Source: Sedimentisphaerales bacterium
GTDB taxonomy: Bacteria > Planctomycetota > Phycisphaerae > Sedimentisphaerales > SG8-4
Length of the DNA stretch: 36,907 bases
Direction of reading: 5' to 3'
NCBI GenBank assembly: GCA_016932895.1
Contig: JAFGCA010000393.1
Coordinates: forward strand, 1-36,907
Position numbers and translations under genes: made by a program. Positions 1-8,745 of the stretch are shown one piece after another. Positions within the stretch are counted from its first letter, which is position 1. Every line of letters starts with the position of its first letter. The notes beneath the pieces were generated by a model. That model was given only the letters and a program-made list of their open reading frames with translations. It had not been told where the DNA came from and made no database searches.

Positions 1-1742
1 CCCACCTGGTTGGGGGCGATCCGCTTTCGCATCGCGTCGAGCTTGTCGGCGAAGTCCCCGTCGATCCCCAGCACGCGGGCGGCTTGCGCCGTGTCGGCGA
101 AGAGCTCGCGGATGATCTGGTGGTCCATGGTCGGTCCCATGACCAGCCCGCCGCGTTCGGGCGAGTTGCTCGGCCCGCTCACGAGCCAGCCCTTGTCGTG
201 GACCGGGTCCTCGACCAGGGCATCGACGAAGAACTCGGCGGCGCCCTTCATCAGCGGGTACGCGCGGTCCTTGAGGAACTGTGTGTCACCGGTGTAGAGG
301 TAGTGCCACCACAGGTGCTGGCAGAGCCAGGCGCCGCCGGTGGGCCATATCCCGTGGTTGGAGTGGTTGATCGGGGCGGTGCCGCGCCAGCGGTCGAAGT
401 TGTGGTGAAGGACCCAGCCGCGGGCGTTGTAGTGCTTTTGGGCGGTGCGGCGGCCCGAGTCGGCGAGCTCGGCCAGCGCGTCGAACAGCGGTGCGCCGCA
501 TTCGCTGAGGTTGGTCGGCTCGGTCAGCCAGTAGTTCATCTCGGTGTTGATGTTGTCGGTGTACTTGCTGTCCCACGGCGGGCTTACGCTTTCGTTCCAG
601 AGCCCCTGGAGGTTGGCGGGCTGGCCGCCCGCGCGCGAGCTGGCGATCATCAGGTACCGGCCGTACTGGAAGAACAACGCCGCTAAGTGGGGATCTTCCT
701 CCTTGGCAAACCGCAAGACGCGCTCGTCCGTCGGCATCTCTACCGCCGGGCCCAGGTTCAGCGAGACGCGGCGAAACAGCGCCTGGTGGTCGGCCACGTG
801 GGCGTCGCGCACCTGCCGGGGTGTCTTGCCGGCGACTTTCTTCAGCGCTTCGTCGCACCGCGCCGCCGGATCGGCGGAGATGTCCTTGTAACTCTTGACG
901 CTCGTGGCCATGGCCATCATCAACGTCGCGGCGTTCGCGCCGCTAACGGCGATCTTCTCGTCATCGACCGTTGCGCTTCCGCCGTTGACGCGTATGCGGC
1001 AGCGGCCCTCGAACTTGACGACGCCCGGGATGACGCCGTAATCGCCCCGCGCCTTGTAGTCCCGCGCCCGGCCGCGTATCGCCAGTGTTCGTCCGTCCAC
1101 GGCTTCGGTCTGCACGTCCTGGTTGGGGCTGCTCAACGTGGCGGCGAAGTTCAGTGCCCCGGGCCGGTCGGCCTCGATCCGGAGGAACACGACCTGGTCG
1201 GGATAGCTGACGAATGTGTCGCGGGTGTAGGTCACGTCGCCCACGCGGTAGGTCGTGGTGGCGATGGCGGTGTCGAGATCGAGCTGCCGGTGATAGTCCT
1301 CGGCCTTTTCGTGACCGGGGAAGGTCAGCTTCAGGTCGCCGAAGGGCTGGTAGGGCACCTGGCCCAGCGGCACCGACATGAAGTGTTCCATCGCCAGTTG
1401 CTCGGCCTCGCGCTGCTTGCCCTCGAACAGGAGCCGGCGGATTTCGGGCAAGTACTCGGCGGCGCCGTCGTGGGCGTAGTCATGCGGCCCGCCGCACCAC
1501 AGCGAGTCCTCGTTGAGCTGGTAGCGCGCCTCGGATGTGCCCCCGAACACCATCGCGCCCAGCCTCCCGTTTCCCACGGGCAGCGCCTCGGTCCACTGTC
1601 CGGCCGGCTTGTTGTACCACAGCTTCAAGTTCGACCAGGACTGCCGTTCAGAGCGAGCCGCCGCGCCGGCGCTGTTTGCCAGTGAGCCGCCCATCGCGAT
1701 CAGACAAAGTGCTATAATCGGTTTGCAGGTCAGATTTCTCAT
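1..1742 (-). CDS. GH95-family alpha-L-fucosidase, secreted (3' end beyond window)
   Basis: This is a glycoside hydrolase family 95 enzyme, expected to remove terminal alpha-L-fucose (or alpha-L-galactose) from glycans outside the cytoplasm. Translation from the ATG at 1742 gives a hydrophobic signal peptide (residues about 8-25). The GH95 N-terminal signature follows: WTEALPVGNGRLGAMVFGG, then a Leu-Asn-Glu-Asp-Ser-Leu-Trp segment with a Gly-Gly-Pro. The last residues visible (ADKLDAMRKRIAPNQVG) match the late catalytic region of the family, which usually continues into a 'DGQLQEW' stretch. About 580 residues are present; family members are usually 750-800, so the C-terminal part lies outside the window. 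It begins 12 bases after the nagA stop and is probably cotranscribed with it, linking fucose removal to amino-sugar use. The family call is firm; the exact substrate is inferred. Confidence 0.9.
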   Translation of the reverse strand, partial: MRNLTCKPIIALCLIAMGGSLANSAGAAARSERQSWSNLKLWYNKPAGQWTEALPVGNGRLGAMVFGGTSEARYQLNEDSLWCGGPHDYAHDGAAEYLPEIRRLLFEGKQREAEQLAMEHFMSVPLGQVPYQPFGDLKLTFPGHEKAEDYHRQLDLDTAIATTTYRVGDVTYTRDTFVSYPDQVVFLRIEADRPGALNFAATLSSPNQDVQTEAVDGRTLAIRGRARDYKARGDYGVIPGVVKFEGRCRIRVNGGSATVDDEKIAVSGANAATLMMAMATSVKSYKDISADPAARCDEALKKVAGKTPRQVRDAHVADHQALFRRVSLNLGPAVEMPTDERVLRFAKEEDPHLAALFFQYGRYLMIASSRAGGQPANLQGLWNESVSPPWDSKYTDNINTEMNYWLTEPTNLSECGAPLFDALAELADSGRRTAQKHYNARGWVLHHNFDRWRGTAPINHSNHGIWPTGGAWLCQHLWWHYLYTGDTQFLKDRAYPLMKGAAEFFVDALVEDPVHDKGWLVSGPSNSPERGGLVMGPTMDHQIIRELFADTAQAARVLGIDGDFADKLDAMRKRIAPNQV

Positions 1743-1754
1743 GTCACAGGCTTC

Positions 1755-2762
1755 CTAAGATTTGGGTGGCGATGTCACGTCAAACGCAGCAGGTGAGTCC
1801 GTCCGGACCCGCTCCGGGGAAACGCCGATCAGTTGCAAGGGGTTGTCCCACACCATCCTCGCGATCTCTTCCGGGCTCACGAGGTCCAGGGACGCCAGGT
1901 GGGCAGCGCACGTTCGTATCGTGGCGGACGAGCCGGCCATGTATCCGGTAGCCGGGTTGTGCAGAAGTCCGCTTTCCTCCAGCACGACGCGGGCGCCCAT
2001 CGATTGGTATTGGCCCGCGGGCAGCCCGGCCAGCGGCGAGGCGTCACTGACGACGATGCACTTGTCCGGGCCCTTGGTGCGGAGGATGGTCTTGAGCAGG
2101 GACGGGGGAAGGTGATGGCCGTCGGCGATGATCAGGGCCGCGAGGTCGTCGTTGGCCAGTCCGGCCCAGACGGGATTCTGGTGCCTGCACAGCATCGCGG
2201 GTACGCCATTGCCGAGGTGTGTGAGGGCTCTGGCCCCGGCGTCCACCAGTCGGCTCAGGTCCTCCTCGTCGGCCATGTGGTGGCCGAGTGACACTGTGAT
2301 CCCCTGGCTCGTGGCATAGCGGGCCAGCTCCTCGGCGCCGTCGAGATCGGCCGCAATGGTCAGGAGCCGGACCGTACCGCCGGCCCACTCGAGAAGACGC
2401 GCCAGGGATTCGACGTCCGGATCGCTCATCCACGCAGGATTGTGGGCGCCCCTGGCGCCCTCCTGCGCCGACAGGAACGGCCCTTCGAGATGGATGCCGA
2501 GCACCCGCCCCTGAAACTCGTCCTGCTGCATCACGGCGGCCATGATCGGCAGGTTGCGCTCGTAGAGTTCCATCGGACTGGTAATCAGCGTCGGCAGAAA
2601 GGCCGTGGTGCCGGCCGCCAGCAGATCGCGGCAGCTACGGGCAAAATCCTCCTCCGTCAGCTCCCTGCCGGAAAAATCCACCCCCTTGTAACCGTTGACC
2701 TGCAGATCAACCAATCCCGGAATTCTCGTGCTCTCCGTCGTGCGGTCGGTTTTTGCTTCCAT
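1755..2762 (-). CDS. nagA: N-acetylglucosamine-6-phosphate deacetylase, short form
   Basis: NagA hydrolyses GlcNAc-6-phosphate to glucosamine-6-phosphate and acetate in the cytoplasm, feeding NagB. The 335-residue protein has the amidohydrolase barrel signatures: GLVDLQVNG (residues 16-24, with the Gln-x-Asn seen in E. coli-type enzymes), HLEGPF with metal ligand Glu93, LGHH around His161, THLGNGVP with His182, and VSD with catalytic Asp240. The start at 2762 is chosen because the promoter at 2814-2842 lies inside the longer open frame (which reaches 2891) and an AAAGGA ribosome site precedes this ATG. Typical NagA has about 380 residues. Here the N-terminal strands of the beta-sandwich domain and the usual C-terminal 'adaVVxD' return are missing or minimal. 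The motif Thr-His-Leu-Phe-Asn-Ala-Met is altered to Thr-His-Leu-Gly-Asn-Gly-Val. The family is certain; substrate range could differ. Confidence 0.9.
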   Translation of the reverse strand: MEAKTDRTTESTRIPGLVDLQVNGYKGVDFSGRELTEEDFARSCRDLLAAGTTAFLPTLITSPMELYERNLPIMAAVMQQDEFQGRVLGIHLEGPFLSAQEGARGAHNPAWMSDPDVESLARLLEWAGGTVRLLTIAADLDGAEELARYATSQGITVSLGHHMADEEDLSRLVDAGARALTHLGNGVPAMLCRHQNPVWAGLANDDLAALIIADGHHLPPSLLKTILRTKGPDKCIVVSDASPLAGLPAGQYQSMGARVVLEESGLLHNPATGYMAGSSATIRTCAAHLASLDLVSPEEIARMVWDNPLQLIGVSPERVRTDSPAAFDVTSPPKS

Positions 2763-2783
2763 GGTGTACCGAAATCCTTTCAC

Positions 2784-2798
2784 GGCAGCGTGGCTGCC
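2784..2798. promoter_or_regulatory. Inverted repeat in nagA leader, possible operator
   Basis: A perfect 6+6 inverted repeat with a 3-base centre (GGCAGC GTG GCTGCC) lies between the nagA -10 box and the nagA start codon. Its place just downstream of the promoter suits either a repressor operator or a leader hairpin. No regulator gene is nearby to match it to. Confidence 0.4.
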
Positions 2799-2813
2799 TT
2801 TCAAACCGCACCA

Positions 2814-2842
2814 ATCATAGAGAATCTCGCGCGGGCCGTCAA
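2814..2842 (-). promoter_or_regulatory. Predicted sigma-70-type promoter for nagA
   Basis: On the minus strand a TTGACG -35 box (2837-2842) is followed by a 17-base spacer and a TATGAT -10 box (2814-2819). Five of six bases match the consensus at each box with optimal spacing. It would start transcription about 45 bases upstream of the nagA ATG at 2762, which rules out the longer upstream reading of nagA. Confidence 0.75.
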
Positions 2843-2937
2843 TCCGAGGGCGCGATCCTCTTGCGCGGCGGATGGAATCTGCCGCCGTCACGAATGGGGA
2901 AAACGGAGCGAGACTGTGAGAAAGGCCTGCCGTGCGG

Positions 2938-2943
2938 TATAAT
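2938..2943 (+). promoter_or_regulatory. Possible -10 box for the GHMP sugar kinase gene
   Basis: A perfect TATAAT hexamer sits 70 bases upstream of the kinase start in the divergent nagA/kinase gap (2763-3013). No good -35 box is found at 16-18 bases, so the promoter is either activator-dependent or a chance match. Confidence 0.4.
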
Positions 2944-3013
2944 TGGCTGTGACATGATTGGACGACGGGCTGCTCGTTGCGGTTCGCATCGGTCTATGGA
3001 AAAGGGAGAAGCG

Positions 3014-4666
3014 ATGGCGTCGGGACCTGTTTCGTACCATTCGGCGGCGTCCTGGATTGCGGCGGTGCGCGATCCGGGCAGCGGGTTCAACCGCACGCTG
3101 CGGCAGATCTGCGCCGGCAGAGCGGACCTGCGTGCCGGGGCGGCCGAGATGTGCGTGCGGGCGTTGGAGGCCTTCGCTCAAGCCTACGGACCTGAGACCG
3201 GCGCGCTGGTGATTCGTTCGGCCGGCCGCGTCAACGTCCTGGGCACCCATATCGACCATCGCGGCGGGACGGTCAATCCGGTGGCCGTCAACCACATGTG
3301 GCTGATCGCCGCACCGCGCGACGACGACGTGGTGACGGCGAAAAACGTGGAGTCGGAGGCGTTTGCCGATGAGACGTTTCGCATCTGCGCGTGTCTTCCG
3401 CACGGCCAGAAGGTCCGCGACTGGCACCTGTGGTGTCACGACGAGTTCGAGAAACGGGCCGGCGATCCTTCCATTACGTGGTCGACCTACGTTCGCGCGG
3501 CCGTGTTGTATCTGCAACATCTGTACACCACGGACGAGGGGGCCTTCGCTCCGAGGCTGCGAGGCATGAACATGATGTTCTACGGCGACGTCCCGCGTGC
3601 AGTGGGGCTGAGCTCCTCGTCGGCTTTGGTGGTGGCGGCGGCCGAGGCGGTTGTGCAGCTCAACGGCCTGGCCATTCCGCGAGAAGAGTTGGTGACGCAC
3701 TGCGGCTACGCGGAGCGATACGTCGGGACGCACGGCGGCTGCAGCGATCACGGGGCTATTGTCTTCGGCCGCTGCAACAGCCTCACCCACCTGGGCGCTT
3801 TTCCGCTGGCGGTGAACAGCAGTCCTTTGCCGGAAGGTTACTCGTTCGTGCTTGCCAACAGCCTGGTTCCGGCCGTGAAGCGAGCGGGCGCCCGCAATGC
3901 CTTCAACAGCCGCATCGCTGCGTACAAGCTTGGCTTTATGATGATCCAGAAGAGCTTCCCTCAGTATGCGGCCAGGCTCCGCTATCTGCGCGACGTCAAT
4001 CCGGAGACGCTCGGCGTGGGCGAAGAGGAGATCTATCGTATCGTGCGGTCATTGCCCGTTACCGCCACCCGCGCCGACGTCCTGAGGCTCCTGCCCGACG
4101 CGGAGGCCGAGATTCGCCAGACGTTCAGGATTCACGACGAGCCGGCAAAGGGGTATCCCATCCGGCAAATCTGTCTCTATGGAATCACTGAATGCATCCG
4201 CGCGAACATGGTCCCCGATTGTCTGCGCCGGGGCGACATCAGGCAATTCGGCGAGTTGATGAGCGTTTCCCACGACGGCGACCGCGTGTCGCGCGTCATC
4301 GACGGCGAAAGGGTGCCCACGGATAACTCGTATCCGGACGAGCGCATCGACGCCCTGATCGACGCGCTCCAATCGGGTGACACCGAGCGGGTCGAGCGAG
4401 CCCGCTTGTGGCGACAGGGCGGCGGCTACGACGTCAGTCTGCCCCAGGTCGATACGCTGGTCGACATCGCCCTGGCAACGCCGGGCGTTTTGGGCGCGGG
4501 CCTGGTAGGGGCGGGCATGGGCGGTTGCGTCGTGGCGATCGTGCGATCCGAACAGGCCCGGCAGCTCCTGCGGAACCTCGAAGAGCAATACTACGCCCCG
4601 CGAAGCCTGCGCGTAGCGACCCACGTCATCACGCCCCTCGGCGGCCTGCACACCTTCGCCTTGTAG
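3014..4666 (+). CDS. GalK-type GHMP sugar kinase, long form
   Basis: This is a GHMP-superfamily kinase closest in motif pattern to galactokinase and N-acetylgalactosamine kinase, which phosphorylate the sugar at C1 using ATP. Motif 1 (residues 70-90) reads GRVNVLGTHIDHRGG, compared with the usual GRVNLIGEHTDYNGG. The ATP-binding loop is VGLSSSSALV (about 198-207), and the putative catalytic Asp245 lies in GGCSDHGAIVFG. The C-terminal glycine motif is GAGLVGAGMGGCVVAIV. The usual Gly-Glu-His is Gly-Thr-His here. At 550 residues it is well above ordinary bacterial GalK (about 390), with the extra length between the catalytic loop and the C-terminal motif. The start at 3014 follows AAGGGAGAA; an in-frame ATG at 2996 is less well placed. 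Its position between divergent nagA and convergent nagB suggests an amino-sugar or galacto-sugar substrate, but substrate and symbol stay open. Confidence 0.8.
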   Translation: MASGPVSYHSAASWIAAVRDPGSGFNRTLRQICAGRADLRAGAAEMCVRALEAFAQAYGPETGALVIRSAGRVNVLGTHIDHRGGTVNPVAVNHMWLIAAPRDDDVVTAKNVESEAFADETFRICACLPHGQKVRDWHLWCHDEFEKRAGDPSITWSTYVRAAVLYLQHLYTTDEGAFAPRLRGMNMMFYGDVPRAVGLSSSSALVVAAAEAVVQLNGLAIPREELVTHCGYAERYVGTHGGCSDHGAIVFGRCNSLTHLGAFPLAVNSSPLPEGYSFVLANSLVPAVKRAGARNAFNSRIAAYKLGFMMIQKSFPQYAARLRYLRDVNPETLGVGEEEIYRIVRSLPVTATRADVLRLLPDAEAEIRQTFRIHDEPAKGYPIRQICLYGITECIRANMVPDCLRRGDIRQFGELMSVSHDGDRVSRVIDGERVPTDNSYPDERIDALIDALQSGDTERVERARLWRQGGGYDVSLPQVDTLVDIALATPGVLGAGLVGAGMGGCVVAIVRSEQARQLLRNLEEQYYAPRSLRVATHVITPLGGLHTFAL

Positions 4667-4688
4667 CGGACGTCGCCTCGCCCCGGTG

Positions 4689-5432
4689 TCACTTGCGGGC
4701 GAGCAGCGCGCCGGCCGGCTCGTCGAGGAACATGGAGCAGTTCGCGTGCTCGCGCAGGATCGAGGCGGGACAGTCGGGTGTCACCGGGCCCTCCAGGGCG
4801 TTCCTGACGGCCTCGGCCTTGCGGCGGTCGGGCACGGTGACGACGAGCTGGTTGCTCTTGAGAATCTGCCGGATGCTCATGGAGAGGGCCTGCGCCGGGA
4901 CCTGCGCGAGCGTCTCGAACCATCCCTCGCCGAGCTGTTGTTTGCGGCAGCGCTCGTCGAGCTGTACGACGAGATACGGTTCTTCGGTTTCGAAGTCGGC
5001 GGGCGGGTCGTTGAACGCGAGATGGCCGTTTTCGCCGATGCCGATGCAGGCGACGTCAATGGGATGGGCCTGAATCAGCGCGCCGAGCCTTTCGCATTCT
5101 TGAGCGGGGTCCTCGGCGTCGCCATCGACGAAGTGTGCGGCCTTGAGATCGCCGACCTTCTCCACGAAACGCTCCCGCAGATACTTGCGAAAACTCGCCG
5201 GATGGTCGGGCCCCAGACCGATGTATTCGTCCAGATGGAACATGACGACCTTTGACCAGTCGGTACCTTGGGCCGCGACGAGATTCTCGAGCATCTCAAA
5301 CTGGCTGGCCCCGGTGGCAAGAATCAGGTTGGCCTGCCCCCGCTGCGCGATGGCGTCGCGGATACCGGTCGCGGCCATGTCGGCAGCGGCTTGTCCCATC
5401 TGCTCTTTTGTGGCAAAGATATGTGTCTCCAT
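4689..5432 (-). CDS. nagB: Glucosamine-6-phosphate deaminase
   Basis: NagB converts glucosamine-6-phosphate to fructose-6-phosphate and ammonia, completing entry of GlcNAc into glycolysis. The 247-residue product has the sugar-phosphate isomerase signatures: [13 protein letters not shown] (residues 37-48), the FHLDEY motif with catalytic Asp68 or its neighbour, and [14 protein letters not shown] (131-144) with catalytic His137. Its length fits the family (about 240-266). The frame extends to 5525 and another ATG lies at 5471. However, the promoter -10 box overlaps that ATG, so 5432, preceded by TTGGAG and a 7-base spacer, is the likely start. It converges on the kinase gene with only 22 bases between the two stops. 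It is not in one transcript with nagA but has a similar promoter. Confidence 0.9.
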   Translation of the reverse strand: METHIFATKEQMGQAAADMAATGIRDAIAQRGQANLILATGASQFEMLENLVAAQGTDWSKVVMFHLDEYIGLGPDHPASFRKYLRERFVEKVGDLKAAHFVDGDAEDPAQECERLGALIQAHPIDVACIGIGENGHLAFNDPPADFETEEPYLVVQLDERCRKQQLGEGWFETLAQVPAQALSMSIRQILKSNQLVVTVPDRRKAEAVRNALEGPVTPDCPASILREHANCSMFLDEPAGALLARK

Positions 5433-5466
5433 CAGCAAGCTCCAATCCTGAACGTATTTGCCCCAG

Positions 5467-5495
5467 ATCATATGGTTCCCTGCGCAGGCTGTCAA
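5467..5495 (-). promoter_or_regulatory. Predicted sigma-70-type promoter for nagB
   Basis: On the minus strand a perfect TTGACA (5490-5495), a 17-base spacer and TATGAT (5467-5472) form one of the best promoters in the window. The spacer holds a 10-base palindrome, CCTGCGCAGG (5479-5488), a natural place for a repressor. The -10 box covers the alternative ATG at 5471, so the translation start must be downstream. Confidence 0.8.
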
Positions 5496-5612
5496 CGTCG
5501 CGCGTCGCGGTATTGACGCCGACACGGCGTGACGGCCACGAAGAATTCTCTTGCCTCCGTCGGGCGATAACCCTTACAAATTCCCGGGGGAGATGGCAGT
5601 TGGAGGTACGTC

Positions 5613-7472
5613 ATGAAGTATCGGTCTGTGTCAGTGGTTCTGTGTATCGGCTTGCTCTGTTCCAGCGTTGCTGTGGATACGGCCCGCGGCTCTTTGTCTG
5701 TTGACGAGTCGATCCTGTCGGCGCTCGATGCCGCTCATCCGCGGCTCATGCTCAAGAACGAGGACCTGGGGCGATTGAAAGCGTGCTATCCCCAGGATCC
5801 GGCTCTGCAGAAGTGCTGGCGTGACGTGCAGAAAGACGCCGACGCTTGTCTGGAGAGAAAGCCGCTGGTCTACAGGAAAGTCGGTCCTCGCCTTCTGAGC
5901 GTGAGCCGCGATTGCCTGCGGCGGATTTACGCGCTGGCGTTGGCGTACCGGTGGACCGGGGAAGAGAAATACGCGGCGAAGGCCAGGGACAACCTGTTGG
6001 AGGTCTGTTCGTTCCCGGACTGGAATCCGTCGCACTTTTTGGATACGGAGGAGATGTCACACGCCGTCGGCATCGGCTACGACTGGCTGTTTGACTACTT
6101 CGACGGCGAAACGCGTGGGAAGATTAAAGCGGCTCTGATCGAGAAGGGCCTCAAGCCCGGGCTGAAGGTGTACGAGGAGAACGGTTGGTGGGCTCGGAGC
6201 GAGCACAACTGGAACCAGGTCTGCAACGGAGGCATGATCGTCGGCGCGCTGGCGATCGCCGAGACCGACCCGGGCTATGCGCAGCGGATCGTTCCGGCCG
6301 CCGTCAAATCGTTGCCCCGGGCCCTCAAGAGCTACAGGCCGGACGGCGCCTGGGGCGAAGGGCCCGGTTACTGGAGCTACGCCACGCATTACACGGCCTA
6401 CGGGCTGACCGCGTTAGAGACCGCTCTGGGCAATACGTTCGGGCTCCTTGAAATCGACGGTCTCTCCAAGGCCGGCTACTTCCCGATCTACACGACGGGG
6501 CCTACGGGGCTGTATCTGAACCTGGCGGACGTCGGCGAGAGAAGTTCCCGCAGGCCCATGCCCTGCATGTTCTGGCTCGCGCGGACGTTCAACAACCCGC
6601 TCTATGCGTATTGCGAACACGAGCAGATTGAGAAGCGTTCCGCCAGTGCGGCGCATCTGGTTTGGTACACGGCGAAACCCCCGGCGCGGGCGGCCCGGCG
6701 GCAACTCGACCGTTATTTCGACGGCCCGGTGGAGGTCGCCGTCTTTCGCAGCGATTGGGACGATCCCAACGCGCTCTTCGTCGGTATCAAGGCCGGATAC
6801 AACCAGGTCAACCACGGCCACCTCGACCTGGGCAACTTCGAGCTCGACGCCCTGGGCGTGCGCTGGGCGCGCGACCTGGGAGCGGACAACTACAATCTGC
6901 CCGGCTACTGGGACGCAAAGCGCGGCGGCAAACGCTGGTCGTACTATCGACTCAATTCCGCCAGTCACAACGTCCCCATGCTGGGCGGCGAGAATCAGGA
7001 CCCGCTGGCCAAGTCGTCCTTTGTCAAGATCGAGACCAACGGCAGCAGGCCCCTGGCCATCGTGGACCTGAGCGAAGCCTACAGCGCGTTTGCCACATCG
7101 GTTCGGCGCGGCGTCGTTCTTGTGGACCGCAAGGCCGTGCTGGTCCAGGACGAGTTGGAGCTGAAAGGACCCTGTGACATCGCCTGGGGCCTGACGACCG
7201 ACGCTCGAATCACGTTGCGGAAGGAACGGATCGCCGAGTTGGAGATTGGAGACAAGACGCTGGTGGCGCGGGTGCAGTCGCCGTATCATGCGGCGTTCAG
7301 TATCGAGTCGGCGGAGCAGCAGAGCCCGCAGAGGTCGAACAAAGGGGTCAAGCGTCTGGTGCTTCGCGTACCCAAGGCCGAGGGTAACGTGCAGATAGCC
7401 GTTTTGTTCTCGCCGGTCTGGCCGGACGGAACGATCAGCAGCGCGGGGATGAAGCCGCTTGCGGAGTGGTGA
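5613..7472 (+). CDS. Secreted heparinase II/III-like polysaccharide lyase
   Basis: The 619-residue protein has a cleavable signal peptide (residues 1 to about 26) and the architecture of heparinase II/III-like lyases: an alpha/alpha toroid of roughly 330 residues followed by a beta-sandwich domain. Visible family features are EHNWNQVCNGGM in the helical domain, a Tyr-rich stretch around GYWSYATHYTAYGL, and NHGHLDLGNFELDALG opening the beta domain. These carry the conserved Asn/His, Tyr and His of the family. The likely reaction is beta-elimination of uronic-acid-containing polysaccharides such as alginate or glycosaminoglycans; the substrate cannot be read from sequence. An excellent ribosome site (GGAGG, 6-base spacer) precedes the ATG. 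The esterase gene follows after 48 bases, so the two probably form an operon. The long opposite-strand open frames here are high-GC shadows. Confidence 0.85.
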   Translation: MKYRSVSVVLCIGLLCSSVAVDTARGSLSVDESILSALDAAHPRLMLKNEDLGRLKACYPQDPALQKCWRDVQKDADACLERKPLVYRKVGPRLLSVSRDCLRRIYALALAYRWTGEEKYAAKARDNLLEVCSFPDWNPSHFLDTEEMSHAVGIGYDWLFDYFDGETRGKIKAALIEKGLKPGLKVYEENGWWARSEHNWNQVCNGGMIVGALAIAETDPGYAQRIVPAAVKSLPRALKSYRPDGAWGEGPGYWSYATHYTAYGLTALETALGNTFGLLEIDGLSKAGYFPIYTTGPTGLYLNLADVGERSSRRPMPCMFWLARTFNNPLYAYCEHEQIEKRSASAAHLVWYTAKPPARAARRQLDRYFDGPVEVAVFRSDWDDPNALFVGIKAGYNQVNHGHLDLGNFELDALGVRWARDLGADNYNLPGYWDAKRGGKRWSYYRLNSASHNVPMLGGENQDPLAKSSFVKIETNGSRPLAIVDLSEAYSAFATSVRRGVVLVDRKAVLVQDELELKGPCDIAWGLTTDARITLRKERIAELEIGDKTLVARVQSPYHAAFSIESAEQQSPQRSNKGVKRLVLRVPKAEGNVQIAVLFSPVWPDGTISSAGMKPLAEW

Positions 7473-7520
7473 GAGGCAGTAGAGTCAATGGCAGTGAGTT
7501 GAAAGCAAGGAGATGACACG

Positions 7521-8717
7521 ATGGCTCGACGAGTAGGCAATTGCTTGCTGTGTGTATTTGTGGTGGTGGCGATGTGGGGCGGTGCGGCCCGGGCCAATCA
7601 AGCCGACGAGCCTCAGTTGTGTGTGGGCAACTATCAGAGCGAGGAGCAGGCCAAGGCGCAGTTGGCGCGATTCGCCGAGACTTATGCAAACCTCTCCGAG
7701 TGGCAGCAGCGCAAACAACGGATTCGCCAGGGCATTCTCCAGGGCGCCGAGCTCTGGCCTTTGCCTGCGAAGTGCCCCTTGAATCCGATCGTTCACAGCA
7801 GGCGGCAGTACGACGGGTACAGCGTCGAGAACGTGGCTATCGAGAGTCTGCCCGACGTATTCGTCACGGGCAGCCTGTACCGCCCGACAAAAGGGACCGG
7901 TCCCTTCCCGGCCGTGATGTGTCCGCACGGTCACTGGGGCAGCGCCGACGACTACGGACGGTTTCGTCCCGACATGCAGAAACGCTGCGCCGCCTTCGCC
8001 CGCATGGGGGCCATCGCGTTCTCCTATGACATGGTGGGGTACGGAGACTGGGCCAACGCCGGCTGGAAACACCATCGGCCCAAGGTCCTCAAGCTCCAGC
8101 TCTGGAACAGCATTCGCATTCTCGATTTCCTCACCGCGCGCAAGGACGTCGATTCCGGGCGCATCGCCGTCACCGGCGCTTCCGGCGGCGGCACGCAGAC
8201 CTTTCTGCTAACGGCCGTGGACGACCGCGTTGCGGTCTCGGTTCCGGTGGTTATGGTCTCGGCCCACTTCTTCGGCGGCTGCGTGTGCGAAAGCGGGATG
8301 CCGATCCATAAGAGCAGAAACCACGAGACCAACAACACCGAGATCGCCGCGCTGGCGGCGCCGCGGCCGCAGTTGATCGTCTCCGATGGCAAGGACTGGA
8401 CCAAGAACGTCCCGCACGTTGAGTTTCCCCACATTCAGAGCGTCTACGCCTTGTACGGCGCCGAGGACCGCGTCGAGTTCTGGCACCTGGCGGACGAGGG
8501 ACATGACTACGGCCGCTCCAAACGCATTGGCGTCTACAAGTTTCTCGCCAAACACCTGGGGCTCCAGTTGGCCGAACTGATCGACCGCAACGGCGCGATC
8601 AATGAGGATTTCGTGGTCATCGAGGAAAAAGAGAAGCTCTACGTCTTCGGCCCAAACCACCCCAGGCCTTCCCACGCCGTCGATCCCAGCAGCGCGGGAC
8701 TCCCATGGGACCGATAA
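7521..8717 (+). CDS. Secreted alpha/beta-hydrolase, acetylxylan-esterase-like
   Basis: This exported serine esterase is 398 residues with a signal peptide ending near Ala-Arg-Ala (about residue 25). The fold is shown by GPFPAVMCPHGHWG (oxyanion region, about 127-140), the nucleophile elbow GASGGG with Ser221, an acidic residue near SDGKDW (288-293), and His328 in DEGHDYG. It resembles the acyl-esterase/acetylxylan-esterase-like hydrolases common in planctomycete polysaccharide loci. Its partner is the preceding heparinase-like lyase, so it may remove acetyl or other acyl groups from the same glycan. The start follows AAGGAG with an 8-base spacer. It ends 28 bases from the convergent scpB gene. 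The hydrolase fold is secure; the acyl substrate is inferred from context. Confidence 0.8.
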   Translation: MARRVGNCLLCVFVVVAMWGGAARANQADEPQLCVGNYQSEEQAKAQLARFAETYANLSEWQQRKQRIRQGILQGAELWPLPAKCPLNPIVHSRRQYDGYSVENVAIESLPDVFVTGSLYRPTKGTGPFPAVMCPHGHWGSADDYGRFRPDMQKRCAAFARMGAIAFSYDMVGYGDWANAGWKHHRPKVLKLQLWNSIRILDFLTARKDVDSGRIAVTGASGGGTQTFLLTAVDDRVAVSVPVVMVSAHFFGGCVCESGMPIHKSRNHETNNTEIAALAAPRPQLIVSDGKDWTKNVPHVEFPHIQSVYALYGAEDRVEFWHLADEGHDYGRSKRIGVYKFLAKHLGLQLAELIDRNGAINEDFVVIEEKEKLYVFGPNHPRPSHAVDPSSAGLPWDR

Positions 8718-8745
8718 GCGCCCGTGATCGGGCCGCGGCTCGCGG

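Noticed and set aside
84..1685. Long plus-strand open frames across the GH95 gene
   Set aside because: The minus strand encodes clear GH95 motifs throughout; the plus frames have no recognisable domains.
1713..1718. TATAAT on the plus strand
   Set aside because: Lies inside the signal-peptide coding region of the GH95 gene with no plus-strand gene downstream and no -35 box.
2763..2891. Longer nagA start at 2891
   Set aside because: A near-consensus promoter at 2814-2842 falls inside that extension, and the extra residues have no family similarity.
5430..5525. Longer nagB starts at 5471 or 5525
   Set aside because: A TTGACA-N17-TATGAT promoter occupies 5467-5495, so these codons would be at or upstream of the transcription start.
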